A DNA stretch of 15,891 bases from Actinomortierella ambigua. Its lineage: Eukaryota; Mortierellomycota; Mortierellomycetes; Mortierellales; Mortierellaceae. The position numbers were made by a program, and so were the translations under genes. Positions 1-9,021 of the stretch are shown here, piece by piece. The notes under the pieces were generated by a model, which did no database searches, was not told where the DNA came from, and saw nothing but the letters and a program-made list of their open reading frames with translations. The stretch covers positions 1 to 15,891 of the forward strand of contig JAAAJB010000715.1 in the NCBI GenBank assembly GCA_016098155.1, in the 5' to 3' direction. Numbering within the stretch: the stretch's first letter is position 1; every line of letters starts with the position of its first letter.

Positions 1-113
1 CTCTCTTTTTCTCTCTCTTCCCCCTTCCCTCTGTCACTCTCTTTGTTCTCCCTGACAAAGGTGATTCTCCCCAGCTAACCCATGCTTTTGTGCTACCTCC
101 CCTCCCCTTTTAG
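1..113 (+). other. Probable intron 3' part of the kinase gene
   Basis: Pyrimidine-rich sequence ending in a good splice acceptor (CCCTTTTAG) at 111-113, directly before an in-frame exon. The next exon starts in the middle of a CH domain, so the first half of that domain must be encoded upstream, mostly or wholly outside the window. A short stretch ending at 59 (LFSLTK in phase 0, followed by GTGATT) could be an upstream exon end, but the donor is poor and I do not rely on it. Confidence 0.6.
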
Positions 114-1067
114 ATGGAGAACATTAGCAACTTTTTGAATGCCGCAAAAAAGGTTTGCATCTCTTTAGTGTGCTCTAAGTCGCGTCGACTCTTGTTCCTG
201 CAATCCGTTCTAGCGACTAACCAATGTACCTCTCTGTATTCAATGTACACAGCTTGGAGTACAAAGCTCGGATCTCTTCCAAACTGTCGACTTGTACGAA
301 GGCAAAGATATGGTCCAAGTATGCTTTTTTTTTTTTTTTTTTTTTTTTGGGACAGCATATCTTCAAGTTGATACGACACTTTCTCACACAACCTATCCCA
401 CGCCATTGATTCAAATGTTTTAGGTCGTGTCGACGATTTTGACATTGGCAAGAGTAGTGGGCATTGTTGGAAAGCCACTTCAGCCCTCAAATACAGCACC
501 AGTAGCAACTCCTCCACCCACATTGAAGCGGCCAGGTCCAGCGCCGCTAGTTGTACCGGACCTGGAGCAAGGGCCCAAATCCACCCGTGCAGCAGCACAA
601 CTCGCATCCTCGCCATCCGCCTCGGCACAACCGCTCACGCGCATGCGTTCCAAGACGGCACACACACCATCGATTGCCTCCTCGACACCTGTTATCCGTC
701 CGTCCAACTCTTCTTACTATGCGGCACAGATCCGGAAACTGGAAGAAGACAGTATCCGGTATTCGACAGGAATTGAGCAGCTGCAAAAGATGGGTCTACC
801 TATTGTTCCTCCCGTAGTCGTGAAATCGACACCAGTGCCACCAGCGCAACCAGCACCAGGACCTGTTGCAGGATCATCAACATCATCGTCATCACCATTG
901 ATTTTGACCAAGGAACGGCACTTGAGTGCTCCAGTACCCCCCAAAGCACAACTGCGTGAAAAGGCATCGAGGCGGCCTATTCTGGACGATATTGTGGCAG
1001 GTGTAGAATCCAATTTGGTTCTGGACAATGAAGTGTCGGCAGTAACAGGGGTAACGACCTCGCGTGG

Positions 1068-1098
<31 letters not shown>

Positions 1099-3460
1099 GG
1101 TAATGCCGGTGCACGTGGAAGCCACGCAGCGTCAGACCCTTATTCCGAGGCGACGACGACGACGACGCAGACGACAACGATTCTAGAGGATGATGAAGGG
1201 GAGGTGGTCTTTAGCCGCCCACATCAGCCCACTTCACAGCTAAAGGCACGGTTCCCAAGGTCAACCTCTGGATCTGCCCTAGCGCCAGAGTCGTCGCAAA
1301 GTCTTCATGGAATGTCACTGGAGGCGACTGGCAGTGGTAATGGTAGCGGTGCTAGTACAGGTTTCACTGCTACTGCTGCTGCTGCTGCTGCCGCCGGTGT
1401 TCGGCGCAAGAAGAAGAGCATCTCATTGGACCCCCAGGCAGCGAATGCGATCCTTCAAACCAAGCGGAGCGTGTATCGGGATGGTCTGGCGAGTCCGGTC
1501 AGTCCAGGATTGACGTCCTCGGCTTCGTACGGCGCTCTCAACACATCCTCCATAGGGCTAGACGGTGGCATGACGGGTTTCAAGCATCAGCACCAGCACC
1601 AGCAGTATGGGCGGTTCGTGTCGGATAAGATCGACTTGACGACCGTCATGATTGGCTCGCCGTCTACGTCGCGGTCGACAACACCGGTGCAGGGCTTGCG
1701 GAAGAGCGCCAACAGTAGCGAACCATTACGTGAAAAGTTGGACCTCGAGGAGAGTGGGCGAGTAGCTGCGACTTTTGTATGTGTTTTAGTGTGTGTGTGT
1801 GCGGAAGCTTGTTTGACGTTGGCCCTAGGACGAGAGGAACAAATTGGTAGTCGTGGCTTATTGACTGAATCCTCCTTTCCCCTTCCAACATTTTTAGCAA
1901 CTGGGCAACTGTATTGGTCGTGGCCAGTTTGGCGCGGTTTACAAGTACGAGACCCTTTTTTATTTTGTCCTCTTGATGAACGCGAAATTCGGAGGCGGAT
2001 CAAACACGAGGCGGCATCTAACAAAGAGTTTTATTATGTCTGTTGAATAGAGCTCTTAATCTCGGAACAGGACAGATGGTTGCGGTCAAGCGGATCAAAG
2101 TGGACGGACTCCGGGACGCAGAGATGGATATGTTGATGCAGGAAGTCGAGTTGTTGAAGACACTCTCACACCCTTCGATTGTCAAGTACGAGGGATTCAT
2201 CAAGACGTTTGGACACCTGAACATCATCCTCGAATTTGTTGAGAATGGTTCCTTGTTGACGACTTTAAAGGCTTTCGGTACATTCCCCGAAAAGCTGGTC
2301 GTGGCCTATGTTGTCAAGATTCTCGAGGGCCTTGTGTACCTGCACGGCAAGGAGGTTGTCCACTGCGATCTGAAGGCAGCCAACATTCTGACCACGAAAA
2401 ACGGCAATGTCAAGCTTTCGGATTTCGGTGTCTCTCTTAACATGAAGGTCAAAGAGTCTGACTTTGGAGCCGTCGCTGGCACGCCCAACTGGAGTACGTT
2501 AGACGCCAACCCCCCCCCCCGCATCATGCAGGAGCCCATTTCTTCCAAGGATGCCATTAATTGACCATCTCTCTCTCTATCTCTCTCTCTCTCTCTCTCT
2601 TCAACACCAAAAAATAGTGGCACCCGAGGTAATTGAACTCAAGGGTGCGTCGCCAGCTAGTGACATTTGGTCGCTTGGCTGCACGATTATCGAGATGCTG
2701 ACGGGTCGGCCACCATACGCTGATCTGCTGGCCATGACGACACTCTTTAGAATTGTTGAGGACGATCGCCCCCCGCTGCCCAACAACATTTCAGCAGATC
2801 TGCTCGACTTTTTGTGTCAGTGTTTCCAAAAGGACCCGACGCTTCGCCCGAGCGCGAGCATATTGAGTCGTCACCGATGGATTGTGCGCAACTTTAGTGG
2901 ACGAGAGCTGAAGCCGATGGACAGTCTACCATACATTAAGCGCAAGTCACTCGAGCCTAGAGACCAGGGCGCCGTTGCAGCGGCTTTGGAACGCGAAGAG
3001 AAGCAGCAACGACAAAAACATCAACAGCAGCAGCAACCACCACAACAACAGCAACCACAACAACAGCAACAACCACAACAGCAGCAGCAGCAACAGCAGC
3101 AACAACAACCATTGGCCAAGCGGGCACTCACACCCGCAGGCTTATCTTCAGGTGCGTTGCCAATGGCCGGGGCCACGATTACCACCCCTGGAGGCGGTTT
3201 GACACGCGCCAGCTCCAGACGTGGCAGTGTGGATAGTGTCGGCGGACCGTTATACTCGTCGGCGACAGCTCCTGCAATTGTGCACCAGTCCGAAAAGTAT
3301 GCTGCGCTGGGATATGATCAGTCCACCCGGCGAATGCACCAGTTTGTCAAGAGCTCTTTTGCGAAGCGTAAGTTTCTCCTTTTCTTTAGATACTATTGTC
3401 CACAGCAGGTGGTTTGGAGGATCTTCATGTTGTAGGTACATATTTGTATTAACCATTATT

Positions 3461-3501
<41 letters not shown>

Positions 3502-5617
3502 AGCGGTCGAGTGTAGATTCTGTCACGACTATGTGAAGAGCCGGGCGGTGATCTGTCAGGATTGCAGCTTGGTGTTCCACAAAAAGTGTCAACCCTTTGT
3601 TGGAGATACTTGCTTCCCCAACGTCATTTCGTTCTTCCAGCAGGTGCCGACGCCAGCACAGTCGGTGCCAAACCTCAAGATGGTCGCCAACGGTATGCAA
3701 GCCAACGATGGTAGTCGACCCAACTCCCGAACATCCATGAACACACGAGAGCGTGCACGATCAGTGACACCTTCTCACAAGTACAGGGGAGGCGGAGATG
3801 ATCCGTACTATGCAACCTCTGAGCAACAACAACAACAACAACAACAACAACATCTCGGCCGACCTTCCAGCCGCCAGTCCAATAGCAGCAGTCCAACATC
3901 ACCAACCCTGGCAGGACTGAAGAACTTTATCGCTGGGTCTCGCCGGTTCTCGTTTGGTACCAAGAAGCATCAGAGCGCGGCTGTGGCTGAGCCCAGTGTC
4001 GTTACCGCGGCCGCAGCAGCAGCTACGCAGACAGCCTTTGGCCATGGCTACATGACCTCGCTTCCTACGCCACCGACGTCTCTCTCATCGTCTACGAGTC
4101 TTGTGTTTACACCCTCTTCTGGCGCTAGTGGTCCGACTCCTGACCACCACCAGCAACGTCCTCCTACTCGTCCAATGTCGCAGTCGGCGGTCCCGATCAC
4201 GAAGGGAAGTGGAGGTCGACATCGACGAGAGTACTTTATTGGGTTGGTGGATCGTGAGGAAGAGGAGGACCTTGCGTCGTTGTCGTCGTCGTCTTCGTCG
4301 TTTGGTAAAGGGGTGTCGTCGTCCTCGGCCGTGTTCCGGATGAGTCACAATACTACACGACCGAGCGCGATGCAGTTGTTTTCGACGAGCGCACCTTCGT
4401 CGCAGATGAGCAGCGGCTTTGGTGGTAGTGGCAGTGGTGGGCGTGGTTTATCACCTCTTCGCGGGGCTCGGATCAAGCACAGTGCGTCTTCGACGACGTT
4501 GAAGGGGCTTAACGACGAAGACGAAGAAGTGGACGAGGAGGATGCTGGAGAGGGCGGAATGGAGGATGAAGACGAGGATGCCGTGACCAGGACGACTGGA
4601 CGGTTCCATGCTGGACGACACACCAAGGGCAGCAAGCATCAGAGCGACGACTTGGAAGAGGATGATCTGGACGCGTTGCTTGTTCCGTCAGCAGTGGTAG
4701 CAGCAGCTAAAGCGTCCTCTCCTCCTCCACCACCACCTCCATTCAAGGGAGTGTTTTCTCGTGCCAGTGCTCAGCTTGGCCATGGTGCCTTATCGTCGTC
4801 TTTGAATCACGTGGCGGAGGCTCGTTCATCTGCACACTCACGCCAGAATCATCATCATCCCCACTCCCACTACAACCAGGGTGCCTTGATGAACGGCACA
4901 GCAGCGACGACCGCTACGACCACGAGCCCCGGGGCAGTGGGAGCGCGTCAGAACGGGTACCACTCTTCTGGATCGTCGACAGCAGCGATGACGTCGTCGT
5001 ATTCCTCGACGTCGAACAACAGTTCACCGGCGTCGTCGTTGGGTTCTGTAGCGGCGTTGCTGGAGGAGGAGGATCGGATGTTGATGATGTCGATGATGAT
5101 GCGTGAGCAGGCGGCGTCGTCGTCAGGTTCGCCAGCGGCGCCGGTTGGCAAGAGCCATGGTGATAATGGTAGTGGTGGTGGTGGAAATGGGGTGTCGTCA
5201 TCGTCGAGTCATGTCGGGATCCGGACGATGCTGAACCGGTTCAACCAGCATCAGGCGACGGGTTCTTCTGCTGGAGCGACGGCTGCCGACCTCCACTATC
5301 AGCGCCCTTTGCACCCATTGAAGACGTTGTATGATGTGGATGAAGATGCACAGCCACACTACTTTGAACACCAGCACCAGCACCAGCAGGCTTCTCCGGG
5401 TGACATGTCATCGCCCCCCGATGTCAATGTGCTGACACCTGGAGGACATCGTGAGACAGCATTGGGCCTGAGCTTTTCGTCCAAGCAGGTGCAGGAGGCC
5501 TTTGAGATGGCGGCTGCGCACGAGCAGGCAGCGCTGGGGCTGAGTGCGCCGCCGGGACCTGTCCAGGCACGGGCTCGCCGGAATAGCCGTGTGTCTCGAC
5601 GAGACCTTGATCTTTAA
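114..5617 (+). CDS. CH domain - Cdc7/Cdc15/SepH-type protein kinase - C1 zinc finger (5' partial)
   Basis: Hand-built exons: 114-152, 253-318, 424-1776, 1898-1944, 2051-2493, 2618-3367, 3504-5617 (stop TAA). Junction phases are consistent and 1603 residues are visible. Residues 1-50 are the C-terminal half of a CH domain ([38 protein letters not shown]). The linker at about 50-486 is Ser/Pro/Thr-rich, with a nine-Gly run. The kinase domain spans about 488-737: Gly loop GRGQFGAV, Lys515, [10 protein letters not shown] (Asp608), DFG 626-628, [21 protein letters not shown]. The HCD and APEVIEL blocks point to the septation-initiation/mitotic-exit kinase family (S. pombe Cdc7, yeast Cdc15, Aspergillus SepH), which acts in a spindle-pole cascade triggering septation. 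Poly-Gln covers about 777-815. A C1-type finger covers 890-936 (H890, C903, C906, C917, C920, H925, C928, C936). The remaining ~660 residues are low complexity. CH and C1 domains suggest actin and membrane targeting (inference). The kinase assignment is firm; the specific SIN role is likely but unproven. Confidence 0.85.
325..348 (+). repeat. Poly-T run (24 nt) in kinase intron
   Basis: An uninterrupted run of 24 T lies in the 319-423 intron, just after the GTATGC donor. It is too far from the acceptor to be the usual polypyrimidine tract. Its length is likely to be unstable or imprecisely sequenced. Confidence 0.95.
1066..1092 (+). repeat. (GGT)9 trinucleotide repeat encoding poly-Gly
   Basis: Nine GGT codons lie in the linker of the kinase gene, between the CH and kinase domains. 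They are followed by Gly/Ala-rich and Thr-rich segments, so this part is expected to be disordered. Confidence 0.95.
2510..2601 (+). repeat. Poly-C plus (CT)n inside the kinase intron 2494-2617
   Basis: The 124-nt intron splits the Trp and Met of PNWMAPE. It holds a run of about ten C and then CT repeats reaching close to the TAG acceptor, so the polypyrimidine tract has become a microsatellite. Confidence 0.9.
3001..3112 (+). repeat. CAG/CAA repeat encoding poly-Gln
   Basis: Mixed CAG and CAA codons with occasional CCA give an interrupted glutamine tract (Q-rich with PP breaks) between the kinase domain and the C1 finger. The codon mix suggests selection on the peptide or an old, interrupted repeat. 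Confidence 0.95.
3461..3500 (+). repeat. Poly-C plus (CT)n at the 3' end of kinase intron 3368-3503
   Basis: A C-run followed by about fifteen CT units runs straight into the TTTAG acceptor. The arrangement is the same as in the 2494-2617 intron of this gene. Confidence 0.9.
3823..3850 (+). repeat. CAA repeat encoding poly-Gln
   Basis: A run of nine CAA codons, preceded by a GAG codon, lies in the disordered C-terminal tail of the kinase gene. Confidence 0.95.
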
Positions 5618-5774
5618 TAGAAAAAAAGAAAAGAAAAGAAAAGATAAGAAAAGCAAGAAAAAGGAAAAAAAAATAAGACTTCATCTCCTCCCTACCCTAC
5701 CCTCCCTGCCTTTTTTTTTTTTTTTTTTTGTTCATGCATAATACCCCTTACCCTATCCTCATCTGTTTGTAACA

Positions 5775-5780
5775 AATAAA
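5775..5780 (+). terminator. Candidate poly(A) signal AATAAA of the kinase gene
   Basis: Canonical AATAAA about 160 nt after the kinase stop codon, in a suitably A/T-rich 3' region. Position and motif only. Confidence 0.5.
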
Positions 5781-6104
5781 GAGTGTAGGACTGGAGGAGA
5801 AAGAAAGGAAAGCAACATGTGCACAGCCTCCTCAGAGTTTTAACTTTTTTTTTCTCGCAATTGTGGCACTGTGCGAAAGAAACCCACAAGAGTGAACGAC
5901 GTTGCCAACAAAGTCATTGCTTTTTTTTCTGTATTGCAAGGGTTTCACAAAAAAAATGTGGGCGTAAGGGTTTACAGGAGGAACGCAAGCATGGGGTGGG
6001 GAAGGAAGGCGCGTTGGTTGGTGTGTGGTTGCGTGGGGGAGTGAGTCCTCCCCCCTCTCTTTCTTTCCCGCTTGCAACAAAAATAAAATAAAAAATCGTC
6101 ATAG

Positions 6105-6165
6105 CATTCCACTCTTCTTTTCTTTCCTTCTTTCCTTCTTTCCTTCTCTCCCTTCCTTCCTTCCT
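6105..6165 (+). promoter_or_regulatory. CT-rich promoter/leader tract of the fucokinase-like gene
   Basis: A pyrimidine tract of repeated TTTCC and TTCC units ends about 90 nt before the start codon. CT-rich blocks just upstream of genes are common in filamentous fungi and often mark the transcription start region. No specific factor site was recognised. Confidence 0.35.
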
Positions 6166-6251
6166 TTGCACAACATACCCAGTCTCCTCAATTTTCCACC
6201 CCTATCACCCTTTTAGCCACCCTTCTTCATTCTTCCATGCACATTCTTAAA

Positions 6252-6576
6252 ATGTATGGCTCCACGGATGACACATCGCCGACGCGTCAACGACGACGAC
6301 AACGACAACGATCGAGGCGGATCCCTCAAGGTGTCGATGTGGTGGCCACTGCGCCTGCTCGCATTGATCTTGCAGGAGGGTGGACTGATACTCCACCTGT
6401 CTGGTAAAGCAGGGGATAAGGATTTTGTTGAAGGTTGTATGAGAACGAAGGGAGTGACAGACAGACATGTTTAAACTCTTCATTTCTTTTCTTCTTCTTC
6501 TTAACCGATAGCTTTGAGCATGGTGCACGGGTGGTGAACATGGCGGTCTCGATCAATGGAAAGGTGAGAAAGAAAC

Positions 6577-6618
<42 letters not shown>

Positions 6619-8891
6619 GGGTGGTCATACTTTGATCATCATCACATAATCTCTCTCTCTCTCTATCTCCCCCTTTCTTCCAAAGTTTGCGAAAGATGGT
6701 CCAGCCCCAACACTGGTCCAGTTCAACTTGGTTCTGACCATTATTCAATCTTTCTTTTTGTTTGGCTGTATGTGTGTGTGTGGGGGGGGGCTCGACAACA
6801 ACAACAAAAACACACCACCCACCCACCACTCAAGCATCCGTTCATGGTGAGAGGACGACGAACGCCGCGACTTTCGATTGTGCTGCCGCATGGGGACCCG
6901 GCGGTGAAACACGAGTTTACGACGCGCGAGGAGTTGGACGATCACCAAGACCCAACGGCGCCCTGTGCGCTGCTCAAGGCTTGTATCGTTGCCTCGGGCA
7001 TTCTCGATGACTTTAGTAGCAGCAGCAGCAGTAGCAGCGATGAACAAGATGAAGATGAAGATGAGCAGGAGCAAGAGGAGGAAGGGCAAGAGCAAGAGCA
7101 CAAAGACGACGAGAGGGGAGTTTCAGACAGGAAAAAGGATCGTGAGAACAATATACAACATCTGTCCTGTCGGAGACCGGATCCGAGGGGACACCAACTT
7201 GAACAAGGAAAACAGCAGCAGCAGCAGCAAACGTCGTTGACCACCATTATTTCTACACCAATGACAAGGGCGGTGCATCTGGTGCAACAGAGACGTTCAC
7301 CACAGGAAACTTTCAACTGCAGCACCACTGGGGAGAGTTGTACCACCAACACCAACACCAACACCACCACCACCACCACCACCACCACAATGCCTTATCC
7401 CTCTCCTTTGACCCCAGTGCCCAAGGACGGGCTATTGGGTCATGGGGAGACCAGCAAGACCCTCAAGGGAGAGGTTTGCAGACCAAAGAGTGGTGATGGT
7501 GACGACGGTCCTGCATCGAGTTCCGCTCGACGATCGACAATGACCAATGATGCCTTGTCTTCAACATCTACCTCCACCAGCCCCATACCTGGTCCTAGTC
7601 CAAGCCCTAGTCCTCGTCGGACCCCCTCACCCTCATCCTCGTCGTCTCTGGAGGACGTGCTGCGACGCACAGGCGGTGGGATCGAAATGGAGATGACGTC
7701 GACGCTACCAGTCGGATCTGGCATGGGCACGAGCAGCATTTTGGCGGCGGCGGCATTGGCGGTCCTCTCGACGCTGCAGGGTCGTCGTTGGCAGCGGGAA
7801 ACAGGAGAAGAAGAACTAGAAGGAGAGGACAACGACGACGAGGAAGAGGAGGAAGAGGAGGGGGAGGAGAGGGAGGAGAGGGAGGTGAAGAAGGCAGACG
7901 GTGAAAGTGGCCAGCGGAAGCGGAAACGGAGAGGCGATGGCCGGCTGGCGTTGGGACGAGGGCGACAACAACGACGATCCATGACGTCGATGACCAGGCG
8001 TAGTGGCAGTGGTAGTATTAATAGTAGGACGATGACAACAGACGAGTTGCTGACAAAGACATTGGAGGTGGAGCAGCGGATGCGGACTGGAGGAGGATGG
8101 CAGGACCAAGTCGGAGGAGTGTTGCCCGGGCTCAAGGTTGGGGCGATGGAAAGACAAACGCAGGAGCAACCGTTACAGCTGTCGACGCGGGTGTTGGACA
8201 TGGCCGACGAGACGGTCGCGGCGATCGATCAAAGGCTGTTGCTCATCTACACCGGCCAGACCCGGCTGGCCGCCAATCTGCTGCAGACCGTGCTGGGTCA
8301 GTGGGCTGGCCGCGACCCACTCGTGGTTCGTACCATGCGCGAGCTGGTCGAGGATGCCACGCTTTGCGAGGCCAAGCTTGAACAAGGTAAGAGAGGAAAA
8401 ATTTAAAGAGTCAGAGGTAAAATGGGGGAGGGGGAGGAGGAGGAGGGAAGGGTGGGTAGTGCCATGCAAATTCTTTATTTTCTAATTTTGGGTCTTTACT
8501 TTTTTTTAACTTAAAATTTGATTTTTTGTCTCCTACAAAAGGCGATCTTGCAAGTGTAGGCGAGATCATGACACGGTATTTCAGCCTCAAGAGATATCTG
8601 TCCTCGACGCGGCTGGACCAGCCCCCTGTGGTGGCGGAGCTGACAAGACTGTTGACGCCGTTCATGGACGGATCGGTGCTGGCTGGCGCCGGCGGCGGAG
8701 GATTCCTGGCAGTACTGCTCCGGGAAGGGGTGGATCGGGAGGCAGTTGTGCAGCAGGTCCGGGAGCAGCTTGGGCGGCAGGACCGAGCGGCTCTCGGCCT
8801 GACGGAGGAAAGCGAGCAGAGTATGTGGGCGTGGCAGGCTCGGATCGATCGGCAGGGATTGTATGTCCGTGTTGAGGAGAGGATCGAGTAG
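6252..8891 (+). CDS. FUK: L-fucokinase-like GHMP kinase with two large low-complexity insertions
   Basis: Exons 6252-6403, 6512-6563, 6835-8386 and 8542-8891 join in phase to give 701 residues. GHMP kinases phosphorylate small metabolites; L-fucokinase makes fucose-1-phosphate for GDP-fucose salvage in the cytosol. Visible motifs in order: APARIDLAGGWTDTPPV (about 35-50), FEHGARVVNMAVSINGK (52-68), PCALLKACIVASGI (111-124), the ATP-binding loop LPVGSGMGTSS (359-369), TGGGWQDQVGG (486-496), LLLIYTGQTRLAANLLQ, and the C-terminal GAGGGGF (634-640). The GGW-TDTPP, GGGWQDQVGG and YTGxTRLAxNLLQ blocks favour fucokinase over bacterial heptose-7-phosphate kinase (HddA), its nearest relative. Residues about 129-345 and 389-467 are inserted low-complexity sequence rich in S, D/E, Q, T and R. 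No GDP-fucose pyrophosphorylase-like N-terminal domain is seen, unlike animal and plant fucokinases. An in-frame ATG at 6237 would add five residues; 6252 has the better A at -3. Confidence 0.85.
6583..6664 (+). repeat. (AG)n and (CT)n inverted microsatellites in fucokinase intron 2
   Basis: (AG)n occupies 6583-6615 and (CT)7 occupies 6651-6664, both inside the 6564-6834 intron. They are complementary and separated by 35 nt, so the pre-mRNA could fold a hairpin of at least 14 bp. Confidence 0.9.
7341..7389 (+). repeat. ACC/AAC trinucleotide repeat encoding Thr/Asn run
   Basis: ACC ACC AAC units followed by about ten ACC/ACA codons give a TNTNT...TTTT peptide in the first insertion of the fucokinase-like protein. 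A shorter CAG repeat (poly-Gln) lies at about 7213-7230, and an AGC repeat (poly-Ser) at about 7015-7040. Confidence 0.9.
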
Positions 8892-8936
8892 AGTGGTGGA
8901 TGAATGTGATGTAATGCCTTAAATATATAAATGCAC

Positions 8937-9001
8937 CACGATGATACAGAATTGATGGTAGAATTGATGCTTTTTAAATTTGATGCAGCACGATGATACA
9001 G
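8937..9001 (+). repeat. Short direct repeat downstream of the fucokinase-like gene
   Basis: The 13-mer CACGATGATACAG occurs at 8937-8949 and again at 8989-9001, with AATTGATG also doubled between them. This looks like a local duplication in the shared 3' region of two convergent genes. Confidence 0.75.
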
Positions 9002-9021
9002 GTCAGGATGAGAAGGATGTG

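Larger units (their letters stand above)
5618..6251. other. Intergenic region between kinase and fucokinase-like genes
   Basis: It holds the kinase 3' UTR: an A/G-rich stretch 5621-5673, a 19-T run 5711-5729, and a candidate poly(A) signal at 5775. A second AATAAA lies at 6082-6087. A CT-rich tract (about 6105-6165, TTCC/TTTCC repeats) resembles a fungal promoter/leader upstream of the next gene. No open frame here looks like a protein, and I see no tRNA. An acceptor-like TTTTAG at 6211-6216 leaves open a 5' UTR intron or an unseen upstream exon. Confidence 0.6.

Noticed and set aside
2551..2617. ATG-initiated start reading [10 protein letters not shown] into the kinase C-lobe
   Set aside because: This is the CT microsatellite of an intron; splicing 2493/2618 restores the conserved PNWMAPEVIEL, so it is not a start.
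3000..3120. Tandem repeats as a CRISPR array
   Set aside because: These are trinucleotide (CAR) coding repeats without spacers, in a fungal gene.
3221..3503. Open frame beginning at 3221 and continuing to 5617
   Set aside because: Its first part is a shadow frame plus intron; the true frame of 2618-3367 enters it only after splicing at 3504, giving the intact C1 finger.
4345..4639. Minus-strand Ser-rich frames in 4345-4639
   Set aside because: They mirror the acidic DEDE-rich tail of the kinase on the other strand; no splice or family support.
5819..6216. Short open frames in the kinase/fucokinase intergenic region
   Set aside because: Low complexity (poly-Phe, poly-Lys, Ser/Phe from T/C tracts), with no start context or family resemblance.
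6651..6730. Possible extra fucokinase exon around 6690 (CAAAG, then FAKDGPAPTLVQ)
   Set aside because: Including it breaks the match INGK-HPFMVRGRRTP seen when exon 2 joins directly to 6835, and no good donor follows.
7440..8201. 253-codon minus-strand open frame
   Set aside because: Antisense shadow of the Ser/Glu/Arg-rich insertions and GHMP motifs of the plus-strand fucokinase; its Ser/Pro-rich translation is what reversed GAG/GAC/TCG codons give.
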